Shown here: positions 26,377 to 35,585 of the stretch, one piece after another | Layout of the letters: each line of letters starts with the position of its first letter | Position numbering within the stretch: position 1 is the stretch's first letter | NCBI GenBank assembly: GCA_001189495.1 | Contig: CP012068.1 | Location: 496,001 to 560,000 of the forward strand | Direction: 5' to 3' | Source: Eubacterium sulci ATCC 35585 | Lineage (GTDB): Bacteria; Bacillota; Clostridia; Peptostreptococcales; Anaerovoracaceae | DNA length: 64,000 nt | The notes under the pieces: model-generated | What the model was told of the DNA's origin: nothing | The model's database searches: none | The model's input: the letters and a program-made list of their open reading frames with translations, nothing else | Position numbers and translations under genes: made by a program

Positions 26377-28158
26377 ATGAATCGAAAAATTAATCCTAAC
26401 AAGATAATAATAGTAATCTTAATTTTGAGTCTAGTTATTATAGCTCTTGGGCTTAAGCTGAGTGGGATATTCGATTCTGATCCAGATGGAGTTGATAGAA
26501 TAAGCGAAGCTAGTCCTACAGAGTCTTCACTTAAAATCGCAGAAAAAATAAGGAAGCAAAAATCAATAGACCGCTTTGATAAGATTGTCATAGCTAGCGA
26601 TGGCAATACTTCAACTTTAATATCAGCTGCTTGCCTTGCAAATGCAGAGAATGTTCCACTTATCATTGAAGAAGATGGAAACTTTGATGATATCCAAAAA
26701 TATATATCAGAATATGTCAAGAAAGATGGATTAATCTACTTTGTTGGTGATAAAAAAACAGACAAAGAGAGTTTGAAAAATCTAGAAGCTAAGTTATCAA
26801 AAGACTACAAGGTAAATAGTATAATGGGGAAAGACTCTAGCGAGATAAACCAAAGTGTACTTGTGCAAATTTTGAAAAATAGCGATGGTGGGATAAAGGA
26901 ACTCTTTATATGTGAAACGCAAAATGCAGAGAATGCCTTCTCTGCTTTAGCGACAGGAAGGCCGATTTTTTTCTTTGATGAGAAGATATCTAAGGAGCAA
27001 AGGGATTTTTTGAAGGGAATCTCCCTAAATAACATTTATCTTATAGGCGATGCTAGAACGATTAGTACAGAGACAGAACTTGTTCTTCGTGAATACACTA
27101 AATCATGTTTCAGATTTGATAACGATGAAACTCCGGTAAATGATCGCTTAATCGCAGAGTATTTTTTTAAGGGAAAGGTCGATAGATTTATATGTAATCC
27201 GGCTACAAGCCCTGCTAAATGTGCTATAGGGGGGACATTGGGCAAAAATCTTAATCTGCCAGACTTTGTAACGGGACGAAAGGAATTTGAGGACGCACAT
27301 GTATACTCGAATCTGAAGGATATTAAAAAATGTATAGCAATTGGAAGTAAAAGAGAGCTTAGGGCTTCAGAGCTTGTGAGGATCTTTGAGGAAGATGTTT
27401 CTGTAACGGTAAATGATGAAGAGGTAAGCGAATACGCTATAGATTTCGGCAAAGAAGCAAAGTCAAATGTTGCTATTTACTTCATTGCACATCAAGATGA
27501 TGAAACGCTTTCTCACTTTGGTGGTATAATACAAGATCTCAGAGATGGGCGAGAGGTTCACGTTGTTTTGATAACGGATGGATCTTCATCTGGCGCATGC
27601 GATCTTATGATTAAGAGTGGTTTAATAGAGAATAAGGCTCAGTTTACTGAAAGTCGCAACAAGGAGTTTAGGTCGGCACTAACTGCACTTGGAGTAGACG
27701 AAAATAATATACATACAGAAGGCAGATTTGTTGACGGAAGTCTCAAAGATAACACGAAGGCACTTCGTCAGTACATGCTAGAGTGGGTGAATAAATATGA
27801 AGGCGCTGCAGTACGTGCACATGCTCCTAATTTAGAAGATTTCTCACCACATGATGACCACGCTTCAATAGGTCGCGCTGCCGTATACCTATATAACAAA
27901 AAGAATATAAGCGAGCTATATCTATTTCCAGATTCATATAACTACAAGCATTATTATGGCATCAAAGGGATTAGATTAAAAAAATTGCCGATTAATGGGC
28001 TCGAGGAAGTAGAAAAAACAAAGCTCAAACAGGCAGTAGATAGTTATTTTTACATAAATTATGCTGAAGGACGATATGGAATAGGCTCTCTCAGTGTTCC
28101 AATCTACTGGAAAATTTTACAGGAAGAAGGATGCAGCTATTGCTATAAATACAAGTAA
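26377..28158 (+). CDS. Membrane-anchored PIG-L-type deacetylase with CWB2-like domains
   Basis: A 593-residue protein. I start at the ATG at 26377, right after an AGGAGG SD; the in-frame TTG upstream contains that SD. One N-terminal membrane helix (about 9-27) anchors it outside. Residues 52-340 resemble two or three degenerate CWB2 wall-binding modules ('ASDGNTSTLISAACLAN...PLIIEEDG', 'NNIYLIGDARTIS...'), though most GG and dRY signatures are eroded. The C-terminal half is a PIG-L/LmbE deacetylase with the zinc motif AHQDDE at 371-376 and 'SPHDDHASIG' later. It would de-N-acetylate a GlcNAc-type sugar at the cell surface; substrate unknown. Confidence 0.82.
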   Translation: MNRKINPNKIIIVILILSLVIIALGLKLSGIFDSDPDGVDRISEASPTESSLKIAEKIRKQKSIDRFDKIVIASDGNTSTLISAACLANAENVPLIIEEDGNFDDIQKYISEYVKKDGLIYFVGDKKTDKESLKNLEAKLSKDYKVNSIMGKDSSEINQSVLVQILKNSDGGIKELFICETQNAENAFSALATGRPIFFFDEKISKEQRDFLKGISLNNIYLIGDARTISTETELVLREYTKSCFRFDNDETPVNDRLIAEYFFKGKVDRFICNPATSPAKCAIGGTLGKNLNLPDFVTGRKEFEDAHVYSNLKDIKKCIAIGSKRELRASELVRIFEEDVSVTVNDEEVSEYAIDFGKEAKSNVAIYFIAHQDDETLSHFGGIIQDLRDGREVHVVLITDGSSSGACDLMIKSGLIENKAQFTESRNKEFRSALTALGVDENNIHTEGRFVDGSLKDNTKALRQYMLEWVNKYEGAAVRAHAPNLEDFSPHDDHASIGRAAVYLYNKKNISELYLFPDSYNYKHYYGIKGIRLKKLPINGLEEVEKTKLKQAVDSYFYINYAEGRYGIGSLSVPIYWKILQEEGCSYCYKYK

Positions 28159-28163
28159 AATAC

Positions 28164-28202
28164 GAGCTTCTTAAATTTCGATTTGAGAAGCTCTATCTTT
28201 TT
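28164..28202 (+). terminator. Terminator of the CWB2/PIG-L gene
   Basis: GAGCTTCTTAAAT / ATTTGAGAAGCTC, 13 bp with one G-U pair and a UUCG tetraloop, followed by a T-rich tail. Confidence 0.9.
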
Positions 28203-28234
28203 AAACAAAATCAAGTTTTTCTAAATCTTGCTTC

Positions 28235-28262
28235 TTGAAAATCAATATATATTATGTATAAT
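28235..28262 (+). promoter_or_regulatory. Promoter of tRNA-Leu
   Basis: TTGAAA, 16-base spacer, TATAAT, 25 bases ahead of the tRNA 5' end. Confidence 0.8.
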
Positions 28263-28287
28263 TATATGGGTGAGATGAAGTGTATAT

Positions 28288-28372
28288 GCGGTCTTGGCGG
28301 AATTGGCAGACGCGCACGGTTCAGGTCCGTGTGAGGAAACTCATGGGGGTTCAAATCCCTTAGACCGCACCA
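28288..28372 (+). tRNA. tRNA-Leu (anticodon CAG)
   Basis: A class II tRNA of 85 bases including an encoded CCA end. The acceptor stem GCGGTCT/AGACCGC is perfect over 7 bp; the anticodon stem-loop is CACGG-TTCAGGT-CCGTG with CAG at the anticodon, reading CUG. The long variable arm (TGAGGAAACTCA) and the T arm (GGGGGTTCAAATCCC) are clear. It has its own promoter and terminator. Confidence 0.97.
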
Positions 28373-28379
28373 TATATTT

Positions 28380-28411
28380 ATAACCGTTGAATTTCCGACG
28401 GTTATTTTTTT
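28380..28411 (+). terminator. Terminator of tRNA-Leu
   Basis: ATAACCGT / ACGGTTAT stem, extendable inward by 3 pairs, followed by seven T. Confidence 0.88.
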
Positions 28412-28542
28412 ATTTTTGATTAAATATCAAAGAAAAAAATAAAGATTCATGCGTTGATATGTATAGCACAAAAACTGCTATAAAACTGCAAAAACAATTA
28501 TGCCTGACAAGGCTGTGTACCCTTTTATTTAGAACATCTATA

Positions 28543-28551
28543 TGGTATAAT
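28543..28551 (+). promoter_or_regulatory. Extended -10 promoter at the head of the polysaccharide locus
   Basis: TGGTATAAT (TG-n-TATAAT), about 95 bases before the first sugar-oxidoreductase gene; no good -35. The stretch 28412-28540 shows nothing else recognisable. Confidence 0.5.
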
Positions 28552-28646
28552 AGATAGGATTAATTTTTGGTTATTTTGATGGACCAAAGCTAGGATAGTA
28601 AGTGTTAGTACAAGAATTTTATATATGATTTCAGGAGGATTTGATT

Positions 28647-29720
28647 ATGAAATACGCGCTCATAGGATGCGGAAGAATTGCAGTTAATCACATGAAGGCA
28701 GCAATCAACAACGAACTAGAAATCGTTGCGGTTTGCGACGTACTAGAAGAGAAGATGGAAGAGCTTCTTGCAAAGTACGGACTTGAGAAGGATGAGTCAA
28801 TTAAGAGATACACTGACTACAAGAAGATGATCGAAGAATTGCAACCTGAGCTTGTTAGTATTGCAACCGAAAGCGGAATTCACGCTGAGATTGCTCTGTA
28901 CTGCATAGAGAAGGGCGTTAACCTTATAATTGAGAAGCCTATGGCTATGAGTATAGAAGATGCTAACAAGATTATTGACCTTGCAGAGGAAAAGAATGTT
29001 AAGGTTAGTGCATGCCACCAGAACAGATTTAATGTAGCTATTCAGAAGCTTCGCAAGGCTGTTGAATCAGGTAGATTTGGCAAGCTTTCACACGGATCAA
29101 TCCATGTAAGATGGAATAGAAACGCTGGATACTATGAGCAGGCTCCATGGAGAGGAACATGGGAACAGGACGGAGGAGCTCTTATGAACCAGTGCATCCA
29201 CGGGATCGATCTTTTAAGATGGATGATGGGCGATGAGATTGAAGAAATCTACGGAGCGACAAGACAGCAGTTCCACGACTACCTAGAGGCGGAGGATGTT
29301 GGAATGGCCGTAATCAAGTTTAAGAATGGTGCAATTGGAACCATCGAGGGAACAACAAATGTATTTCCTAAGAATCTAGAAGAGACTCTGTACATCTTCG
29401 GCGAGAATGGAACTGTTAAGATTGGTGGAACTTCAACAAACAATATCGATGTTTGGGACTTTGCTGTTGAGACTGAAGAGGATCAGGAGAACAAGGGTCT
29501 TGAGGAAGAGACAAGCAATGTTTACGGAAACGGTCACACTAGTCTTTTTGCTGATGTGATGGACGCTATAGAAAATGACAGAAAGCCATATGTTGATGCT
29601 GTTGCAGGAAGAAATGCACTTGAGGTTGTGCTTTCAATCTACAAGAGCCAGAAAACAGCTGCACCTGTTAAGTTCCCACTTACAGATTTTGCTTCAACAG
29701 ATATGAAAGGCGAGTTCTAG
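28647..29720 (+). CDS. Gfo/Idh/MocA oxidoreductase, WlbA-like UDP-sugar 3-dehydrogenase candidate
   Basis: A 357-residue NAD(P)-dependent oxidoreductase. The Rossmann start 'YALIGCGRIAVNHMKA', 'IEKPMAMSIEDANKII' (family EKP motif with the catalytic Lys) and 'GGALMNQCIHGIDLLRWMMG' (active-site His) are all present. The family oxidises sugar hydroxyls; in glycan loci WlbA/WbpB relatives oxidise C3 of UDP-GlcNAc(A). A second, less similar member lies at 41712. I start at ATG 28647, 7 bases after AGGAGG; the in-frame TTG two codons earlier is not needed. A small AGTTCT/AGAACT hairpin (29713-29727) spans its stop. Confidence 0.88.
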   Translation: MKYALIGCGRIAVNHMKAAINNELEIVAVCDVLEEKMEELLAKYGLEKDESIKRYTDYKKMIEELQPELVSIATESGIHAEIALYCIEKGVNLIIEKPMAMSIEDANKIIDLAEEKNVKVSACHQNRFNVAIQKLRKAVESGRFGKLSHGSIHVRWNRNAGYYEQAPWRGTWEQDGGALMNQCIHGIDLLRWMMGDEIEEIYGATRQQFHDYLEAEDVGMAVIKFKNGAIGTIEGTTNVFPKNLEETLYIFGENGTVKIGGTSTNNIDVWDFAVETEEDQENKGLEEETSNVYGNGHTSLFADVMDAIENDRKPYVDAVAGRNALEVVLSIYKSQKTAAPVKFPLTDFASTDMKGEF

Positions 29721-29845
29721 GAGAACTGAACTTAGAACCCTATAGATTCTAGATGATAGGTGCCTAAATGACCATAGTCTGTGTTATTTAAACCTATACC
29801 CTGAACAAATTACAGGGGAATAAGGCAAAGAGAGGAATAACAGCT

Positions 29846-31690
29846 TTGAATAGCAAGAATTTAAGAATTGCAGTACTAATGATTTTGGATGCCGTCATCA
29901 TTGTGCTCGGCGCCTTTTTCGCCATAGCGCTGCGATTTGACATCAGCGAGCTTCCGGCTGAATACATGGATAATGTGCTTAAATCTACACCAGTATATAT
30001 TGCCATAACCATAGCTATAATGCTTGTGTTTAGGCTATATAACAGAGTTTGGAGCTACGCATCCATGAAGGAACTGATGGATATATTTAAGGCGTCTTTT
30101 GTAATAGAGGCTTTGATTATATCATTCCATGTACTCATGCAGTATGATATGCCGAGAAGTTACTACCCGATGCACTTTATTGCAATCGTATTTATGTTTG
30201 CAGTGCTTAGGTTTAGTAAGCAACTTTATAGAAGTATCAGAGGAACCTACGGAGAGAGTAAGATAAACAAGTTTATTCTTGTAATTGGCGCAGGGTCAGC
30301 TGCTTCAATTTTGATTAAGGACATCAACAAAACAGGATCAACATCCAAGATTGTTTGCGCTGTAGATGACAATGTAAACAAGAAGGGCAAAATGCTGATG
30401 GGCGTTCCAATTGTAGGAACTAGAGATGATGTTAAACGCGCTGTGAAGAAGTACAACGTGAATGAAATCATCATTGCTATGCCATCTGCAGCTTCTGAGG
30501 ATATCAAAAAGATAATCGCGATTTGCCAAGAGACCAAGCTTCCTGTCAAAATCCTTCCATCCGTAGCTAAGAGTCTATCATCATCAATTGTTAGAGAGCT
30601 GAGAGCAATAAGCTACGAAGACCTCCTCGGAAGAGATGCGATAGAGGTCGATGCTACAGGAATCAATAATTTCATCAAAGATAAGACTATTCTTATCACT
30701 GGCGGTGGTGGTTCTATTGGATCTGAGCTATGCAGACAGGTGATTAGATATGAGCCAAAGAAGCTTATTATCTTTGATATATATGAGAACAATGCCTACG
30801 AAATTCAGATGGAACTCGAGAGACATTGTCCATATGCAGAGATTATAACTTTGATAGGCTCTATTAGAGACTATGACAGACTCGAGGCAATGTTCGCTGA
30901 GTACAGGCCGCAAATCGTATATCACGCTGCTGCACATAAACATGTGCCTTTGATGGAGGATTCTCCAAACGAGGCGATTAAGAATAACTGCCTTGGCACG
31001 CTCAATGTAGTTAAGCTAGCGGATAAGTATCTTGTAGATAACTTTACTTTGATTTCGACAGATAAAGCGGTTAGACCTACGAATATCATGGGTGCATCCA
31101 AGAGAATTTGCGAGATGATAGTTCAGGTTTACGCGCGTAAATCAGAGCATACAAGATATTCTGCAGTAAGGTTTGGAAACGTACTTGGAAGTAACGGTTC
31201 AGTAATCCCGCTATTTCTCAAGCAAATCGAGGAAGGCGGTCCAGTTACAGTCACCCATAAGGACATCAGAAGATTTTTCATGACAATACCTGAGGCGGTT
31301 TCTCTGGTTCTTCAGGCAAGTCTATTTGCGAAGGGTGGAGAAATTTTTGTTCTTGATATGGGTGAACCAGTCAAGATATATGAGCTTGCTGAGAACCTTA
31401 TCAAAATGAAGGGATTCAGGCCTCATCAGGACATTGAGATAGAGGTCGTTGGCCTGAGACCTGGCGAAAAACTCTACGAAGAAGTTTTGATGGATGAAGA
31501 AGGACTAAACAAGACAGAAAATAATATGATTTTTGTTGGACAGCCAATCAAGATGGACGACGATGAGTTTTTGACTAGTTTAGATACTCTTATTAGGGAA
31601 TCTGAGAAGAACGACGGAAATATCAAAGGGCTTGTAGAAGGCGTTTGCAAGACTTACACGATAACTGAAAATAAGAAAACTCAGTTTTAG
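29846..31690 (+). CDS. UDP-N-acetylglucosamine 4,6-dehydratase, membrane type (PglF/CapD/WbpM-like)
   Basis: A 614-residue membrane nucleotide-sugar dehydratase. Four N-terminal membrane helices (to about residue 130) are followed by a CoA-binding-like Rossmann domain ('FILVIGAGSAASILIKDI') and the extended SDR domain with 'TGGGGSIGSELCRQ' and 'STDKAVRPTNIMGASKR', the dehydratase version of the catalytic loop. The product would be a UDP-4-keto-6-deoxy-HexNAc, the substrate for the aminotransferase at 35582. Start codon is TTG with AGAGGA 9 bases upstream; no ATG is available nearby. The 125-base gap before it holds a CCCTG/CAGGG hairpin. Confidence 0.92.
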   Translation: MNSKNLRIAVLMILDAVIIVLGAFFAIALRFDISELPAEYMDNVLKSTPVYIAITIAIMLVFRLYNRVWSYASMKELMDIFKASFVIEALIISFHVLMQYDMPRSYYPMHFIAIVFMFAVLRFSKQLYRSIRGTYGESKINKFILVIGAGSAASILIKDINKTGSTSKIVCAVDDNVNKKGKMLMGVPIVGTRDDVKRAVKKYNVNEIIIAMPSAASEDIKKIIAICQETKLPVKILPSVAKSLSSSIVRELRAISYEDLLGRDAIEVDATGINNFIKDKTILITGGGGSIGSELCRQVIRYEPKKLIIFDIYENNAYEIQMELERHCPYAEIITLIGSIRDYDRLEAMFAEYRPQIVYHAAAHKHVPLMEDSPNEAIKNNCLGTLNVVKLADKYLVDNFTLISTDKAVRPTNIMGASKRICEMIVQVYARKSEHTRYSAVRFGNVLGSNGSVIPLFLKQIEEGGPVTVTHKDIRRFFMTIPEAVSLVLQASLFAKGGEIFVLDMGEPVKIYELAENLIKMKGFRPHQDIEIEVVGLRPGEKLYEEVLMDEEGLNKTENNMIFVGQPIKMDDDEFLTSLDTLIRESEKNDGNIKGLVEGVCKTYTITENKKTQF

Positions 31691-31703
31691 ACGAAAGAAC
31701 GCT

Positions 31704-32831
31704 ATGAGAATATTTATAGTATCAAGGGGTGTACCTAGCGATAGAAATTTGACATTAGGAATATTTGAATTTGATCAAGCCAAAGCTTTGGTAGCGGCAG
31801 GTCACGATGTTGTAGTACTTTCAGTTGATTTAAGATCGATTAGGCGCAGAAGAAAGTGGGGCCTCAGAAGCTACGAAAGAGATGGTATAAGGGTCGAGGA
31901 AATTAATATTCCAGTAGGAGCAGTTCCTAAGCCACTTATGATAAGAATTGGGACCTCTGCGCTACGAAAACTCCTTAAACGAGCTATATCAAAGTTTGGA
32001 GAGCCTGACATTGTGCACTCGCATTTCTATGATATAAGCTATATGACCTTGAATGCACTTGACGGAAAATATAAGCATGCGATAACGGAACATTCATCGT
32101 ATATCAATTCAGATCTCAGTGATAAGGAAATTTATAAATACGGAGAAATGTATAGAAAAGCAGACCTTGTTATCGCTGTTAGCAGGTCTCTATGTAAGAG
32201 GATGGATGAGATCTTTGGAATAAGCCCCTTATGCATAAACAATATAGTAGATACAGATGTATTCAAGGTGAAGGCATCATCAGTGAATGAATCACAAAAA
32301 CCATTTAGGTTTGTAAGCGTATCTAACTTAGTGCCCCAAAAGAGGATCGATTTAGTTGTTTCAGCCTTAAGCGAACTTGTTAAAGCTGGTAAACCAGCTA
32401 ATTTGATAATAGTTGGTGATGGACAGATGCGAGCTAGTATCGAGGCACAGATTGAAGAGCTAGGTTTAGGCAAGCACGTAAGAATGATTGGAAAGGTTGA
32501 CAGAGAAGAAATCTGTAAGCAACTTTCTGATTCGGACTGCTTTGTACTTGCCTCACAGAGCGAAACTTTTGGAGTGTCATACATAGAAGCAATTGCCTCA
32601 GGCCTTCCGGTTATAGCATCTAAATGCGGAGGACCAGAGGATTTTGTTAACGAGGAAAACGGAGTTCTAATAGAGAAGGATAATTTGGAAGAACTTGTAA
32701 AAGCTATGCTATTCATGTACGAAAATGCAAGATATTATGACCACAAGAAGATATCTATGGATATTTCCGAGAGATTTTGTGCAGAGATGATATCAAAAGA
32801 AATTATCAATGCATATGCGAGCATTAAATAA
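31704..32831 (+). CDS. Glycosyltransferase, family 4 type
   Basis: A 375-residue GT-B glycosyltransferase. The C-terminal nucleotide-sugar domain has 'FVSVSNLVPQKRIDLVVSAL' and the E-x7-E motif within 'SETFGVSYIEAIASGLPVI'. The N-terminal acceptor domain begins 'MRIFIVSRGVPSD'. No membrane segment; it would work on the cytoplasmic face, adding a sugar to the undecaprenyl-linked unit. SD is weak (GAAAGAA), suggesting coupling to the dehydratase 13 bases upstream. Confidence 0.88.
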   Translation: MRIFIVSRGVPSDRNLTLGIFEFDQAKALVAAGHDVVVLSVDLRSIRRRRKWGLRSYERDGIRVEEINIPVGAVPKPLMIRIGTSALRKLLKRAISKFGEPDIVHSHFYDISYMTLNALDGKYKHAITEHSSYINSDLSDKEIYKYGEMYRKADLVIAVSRSLCKRMDEIFGISPLCINNIVDTDVFKVKASSVNESQKPFRFVSVSNLVPQKRIDLVVSALSELVKAGKPANLIIVGDGQMRASIEAQIEELGLGKHVRMIGKVDREEICKQLSDSDCFVLASQSETFGVSYIEAIASGLPVIASKCGGPEDFVNEENGVLIEKDNLEELVKAMLFMYENARYYDHKKISMDISERFCAEMISKEIINAYASIK

Positions 32832-32850
32832 TAATGGGGGATGTTATTTT

Positions 32851-34122
32851 ATGAACTTGTGGATTTTTAATCACTATGCAGCACTTATGTATGTAGATGG
32901 GGATGGAAGACATCATGGTCTGGCTAAATATCTTATACCAAAAGGTGTAAAGGTGAAAATTTTTTGTGCAGATTTCTTACATGGTGTAGATGAAGCTATC
33001 GAAATAGAAGACGGCAAATATACCTGTAAAACTAGTGAAGATGGCGTTGAATACGTAATAATAAAGACAACTGCATATAAGAATAACGGATTGTCACGTA
33101 TCAAAAATATGATTGATTACTATTTTAGAGTGCGCAAGGTAGCGAATGAAATAGCAAAAAAGGAGGGAACTCCAGATATTATATTGGCTTCTTCAGTTCA
33201 CCCACTTGCTTTGATAGCAGGTGAGAAGTTTGCAAAGAAACATCACATTCCTTGCTTATGTGAAATCAGGGACCTTTGGCCTGAAACCCTTGTAGAGCTA
33301 GGATACCTAAGTGAGAAGAAGCTCTTAACAAGGCTAATGTACAGGGGAGAACATTCCATATATAGAAAATCTCAGGGTGTTATATTCACGATGCCTGGAG
33401 GCAAGGATTACATAAAGGATAAAGGCTGGCAAAATGATGTACCTTTAGATAAGGTATATCACATAAGTAATGGCGTTGATCTAGATAAGTTTAGATTTGA
33501 TGTTGAAAACAATACAATGAGTGAAGAACTCCTAAATACGAATAAGTTTAAAATAGTGTATGCTGGGTCAATCCGCAGGGTTAACAAGGTTGATGAACTT
33601 GTTTCAATAGCAGAAATCCTCCAAAACAGAGGAAACAATGACATAGATATTTTAGTTTATGGTGGGGGCAACCAGAAAGAAGAACTCGAGAGCAAATGCA
33701 GGGAAGCATCGCTAAATAATATCCACTTCATGGGTAAGATAGACAAGAAATATGTGCCTTATGTCTTATCGAAAGCAGATTTGACTATAGTGACTATAGA
33801 ACAGACAAATCTTGGGAAATACGGCATAAGCTGGAACAAGATTTACGAGTATATGGCATGCGGAAGACCGATTATAACAAACTTTAATTTAGGGAAATAC
33901 AACCCTATAGCAGAATACAACTTTGGTATAGCAAAGGTTTATGACAATCTAGAGCTTATGTGTGATGAGATAGAGGAAGTGTCAAATCTAGATAAACCTA
34001 GCTATGATAAATATGCACAAAATGCATGCAAAGCAGCACACGATTTTGACTATAAAATCCTTGCTGATAGACTCATGGATATAATGGAGATAGCAATTGA
34101 AGATTATAAACAAGGCAAATAA
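32851..34122 (+). CDS. Glycosyltransferase, family 4 type (WbuB-like), paralog of 43874-45109
   Basis: A 423-residue GT-B enzyme. I start at ATG 32851 (MNLWIFNHYA), with GGGGG about 10 bases upstream; the longer frame from 32809 lies in the preceding gene. Hallmarks are 'LWIFNHYA', 'GRHHGLAKYL', 'LCEIRDLWPETLVELGYL' and 'YEYMACGRPII'. The same landmarks recur in the gene at 43874, so the locus carries two copies of this WbuB-like subfamily. The sugar transferred is unknown; subfamily members often move amino-deoxy sugars. Confidence 0.88.
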   Translation: MNLWIFNHYAALMYVDGDGRHHGLAKYLIPKGVKVKIFCADFLHGVDEAIEIEDGKYTCKTSEDGVEYVIIKTTAYKNNGLSRIKNMIDYYFRVRKVANEIAKKEGTPDIILASSVHPLALIAGEKFAKKHHIPCLCEIRDLWPETLVELGYLSEKKLLTRLMYRGEHSIYRKSQGVIFTMPGGKDYIKDKGWQNDVPLDKVYHISNGVDLDKFRFDVENNTMSEELLNTNKFKIVYAGSIRRVNKVDELVSIAEILQNRGNNDIDILVYGGGNQKEELESKCREASLNNIHFMGKIDKKYVPYVLSKADLTIVTIEQTNLGKYGISWNKIYEYMACGRPIITNFNLGKYNPIAEYNFGIAKVYDNLELMCDEIEEVSNLDKPSYDKYAQNACKAAHDFDYKILADRLMDIMEIAIEDYKQGK

Positions 34123-34182
34123 TTGAATTTACATAAAATGAAATATCGAAAACTATAGAAATAAATTTGGTGGAGAAATCAT

Positions 34183-35520
34183 TTGAAGATACTTAAGAAT
34201 AGCAGCGATAAAACCCTATTTAAGAATATTTCAGGAGCCTTTGTTTTCAAAGGACTCGGTATGTTGCTATCCTTTTTTTCTATGCCAATATACATGGATT
34301 TTTTCGATAATAAACTGGTTTTAGGCGTATGGTTCACGATACTGTCCACCTCAAACTGGATATTCATGTTCGATATCGGAATAGGAAACGGACTGAGAAA
34401 CTGTCTTACAAGAGAGCTCGTAAGAGGCGATAAGAATCGCGTAAAAACCTATATTTCATCTGCATATATTATGATTACAGTAATAGCAATTGCTATGATG
34501 ATTATGGGATGCCTTATGCTCAGTTATGTTAATTGGAATGATTTTTTCAATATATCTGAAGTAGTTATAAGCAAGAGTACTCTCAATACAACGGTAAGAA
34601 TAATATATATAGGGATAATACTGCAGTTCATATTTAAGATAGTGGTTTATATACTATATGCATTGCAAAAGTCAGCAGTCAATAATATGATTGCATTCCT
34701 TACATCGCTATTTCAGTTCATGGCAGTTTTACTGTTACCATCGGCATCTATAAGCGAGAACCTTATCAGATTAGCTGTTGTGTTCATTGTAAGTTCAAAT
34801 ATCCTATACGTAGTTGTGACAGTATTTGCTTTTAGAAATGAACAAATCAAGGGATGTGGTGTAAGCCTTAAATACTTTGATAAGGATGCAGCGCTAAAGA
34901 CAGTAAACATAGGCGTCCTATTTCTTTGGACTCAGGTGCTTCACCTTTTGATATCTCTAACCGATGACTATTTAGTCACGAAGTTTACTTCACCTAAATA
35001 TGAGGTTTACTATTCGATATATAATAGACTTTTTTCACTGGCAGGCACCTTATTTACTCTTGCCCTCACGCCAGTCTGGTCAGCTGTAACCAAAGCGCAA
35101 GAGGAGAGAGACTATCTTTGGGTCAAGAAGATATATAGAACTGCAAATCGTGCGGTAATTCTTGGAGTCGCAGGTGAATTATTCATAATTATTGTGTTGC
35201 AGTTTGTAATAAACATTTGGCTGGGTGATCATGCTATTAAGGTTGACTATACATACGCGTTGATATTTGCAGTATATGGAAGTATTGTGCTATTCCAGTC
35301 AGTACAAGAAACCTTTGCCTATGGATTTGGTAAGGTCATGGTGCTTTGTGTCTGCTATAGCATTGGTGTTATTGTAAAATATAGCCTTGTATATTTCGGA
35401 ACTATGATATACCCAAATGCGTGGATAATAGTGGTTCTGTCAAACATTTTTGTAATATTACCGTTCTGTATAATTCAGCCATTCTACCTAAAGAAAGAAA
35501 TAGAGAGGCTAAAAAACTAA
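34183..35520 (+). CDS. wzx: Polysaccharide flippase (Wzx-like), first of two
   Basis: A 445-residue integral membrane protein with about 12 helices of the MOP superfamily, which moves undecaprenyl-linked oligosaccharides across the membrane. Seen: 'ISGAFVFKGLGMLLSFFSMPIYMDFF' at the first helix and 'VWFTILSTSNWIFMFDIGIGNGLRN' (typical of Wzx). Start codon is TTG with GGTGGAG 8 bases upstream. A second, unrelated-looking flippase lies at 49944. Confidence 0.88.
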   Translation: MKILKNSSDKTLFKNISGAFVFKGLGMLLSFFSMPIYMDFFDNKLVLGVWFTILSTSNWIFMFDIGIGNGLRNCLTRELVRGDKNRVKTYISSAYIMITVIAIAMMIMGCLMLSYVNWNDFFNISEVVISKSTLNTTVRIIYIGIILQFIFKIVVYILYALQKSAVNNMIAFLTSLFQFMAVLLLPSASISENLIRLAVVFIVSSNILYVVVTVFAFRNEQIKGCGVSLKYFDKDAALKTVNIGVLFLWTQVLHLLISLTDDYLVTKFTSPKYEVYYSIYNRLFSLAGTLFTLALTPVWSAVTKAQEERDYLWVKKIYRTANRAVILGVAGELFIIIVLQFVINIWLGDHAIKVDYTYALIFAVYGSIVLFQSVQETFAYGFGKVMVLCVCYSIGVIVKYSLVYFGTMIYPNAWIIVVLSNIFVILPFCIIQPFYLKKEIERLKN

Positions 35521-35558
35521 TACACGATAGGAGATGAGTTACTAAACTCGTTTAGAAG

Positions 35559-35585
35559 AAAGGAGCGCATGGCCTAAAACCATGC
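35559..35585 (+). promoter_or_regulatory. Hairpin and two-codon reading frame at the aminotransferase start
   Basis: AAAGGAG is followed by ATG GCC TAA (35569-35577) and by the inverted repeat GCATGG/CCATGC (35567-35572 and 35580-35585), which buries the ATG at 35582 in a stem. See the aminotransferase entry for start choice. Confidence 0.45.

Noticed and set aside
35569-35577. Two-codon ATG GCC TAA frame as a regulatory leader peptide
   Set aside because: The SD is only three bases away and the frame has no informative codons; the hairpin is the more likely feature.
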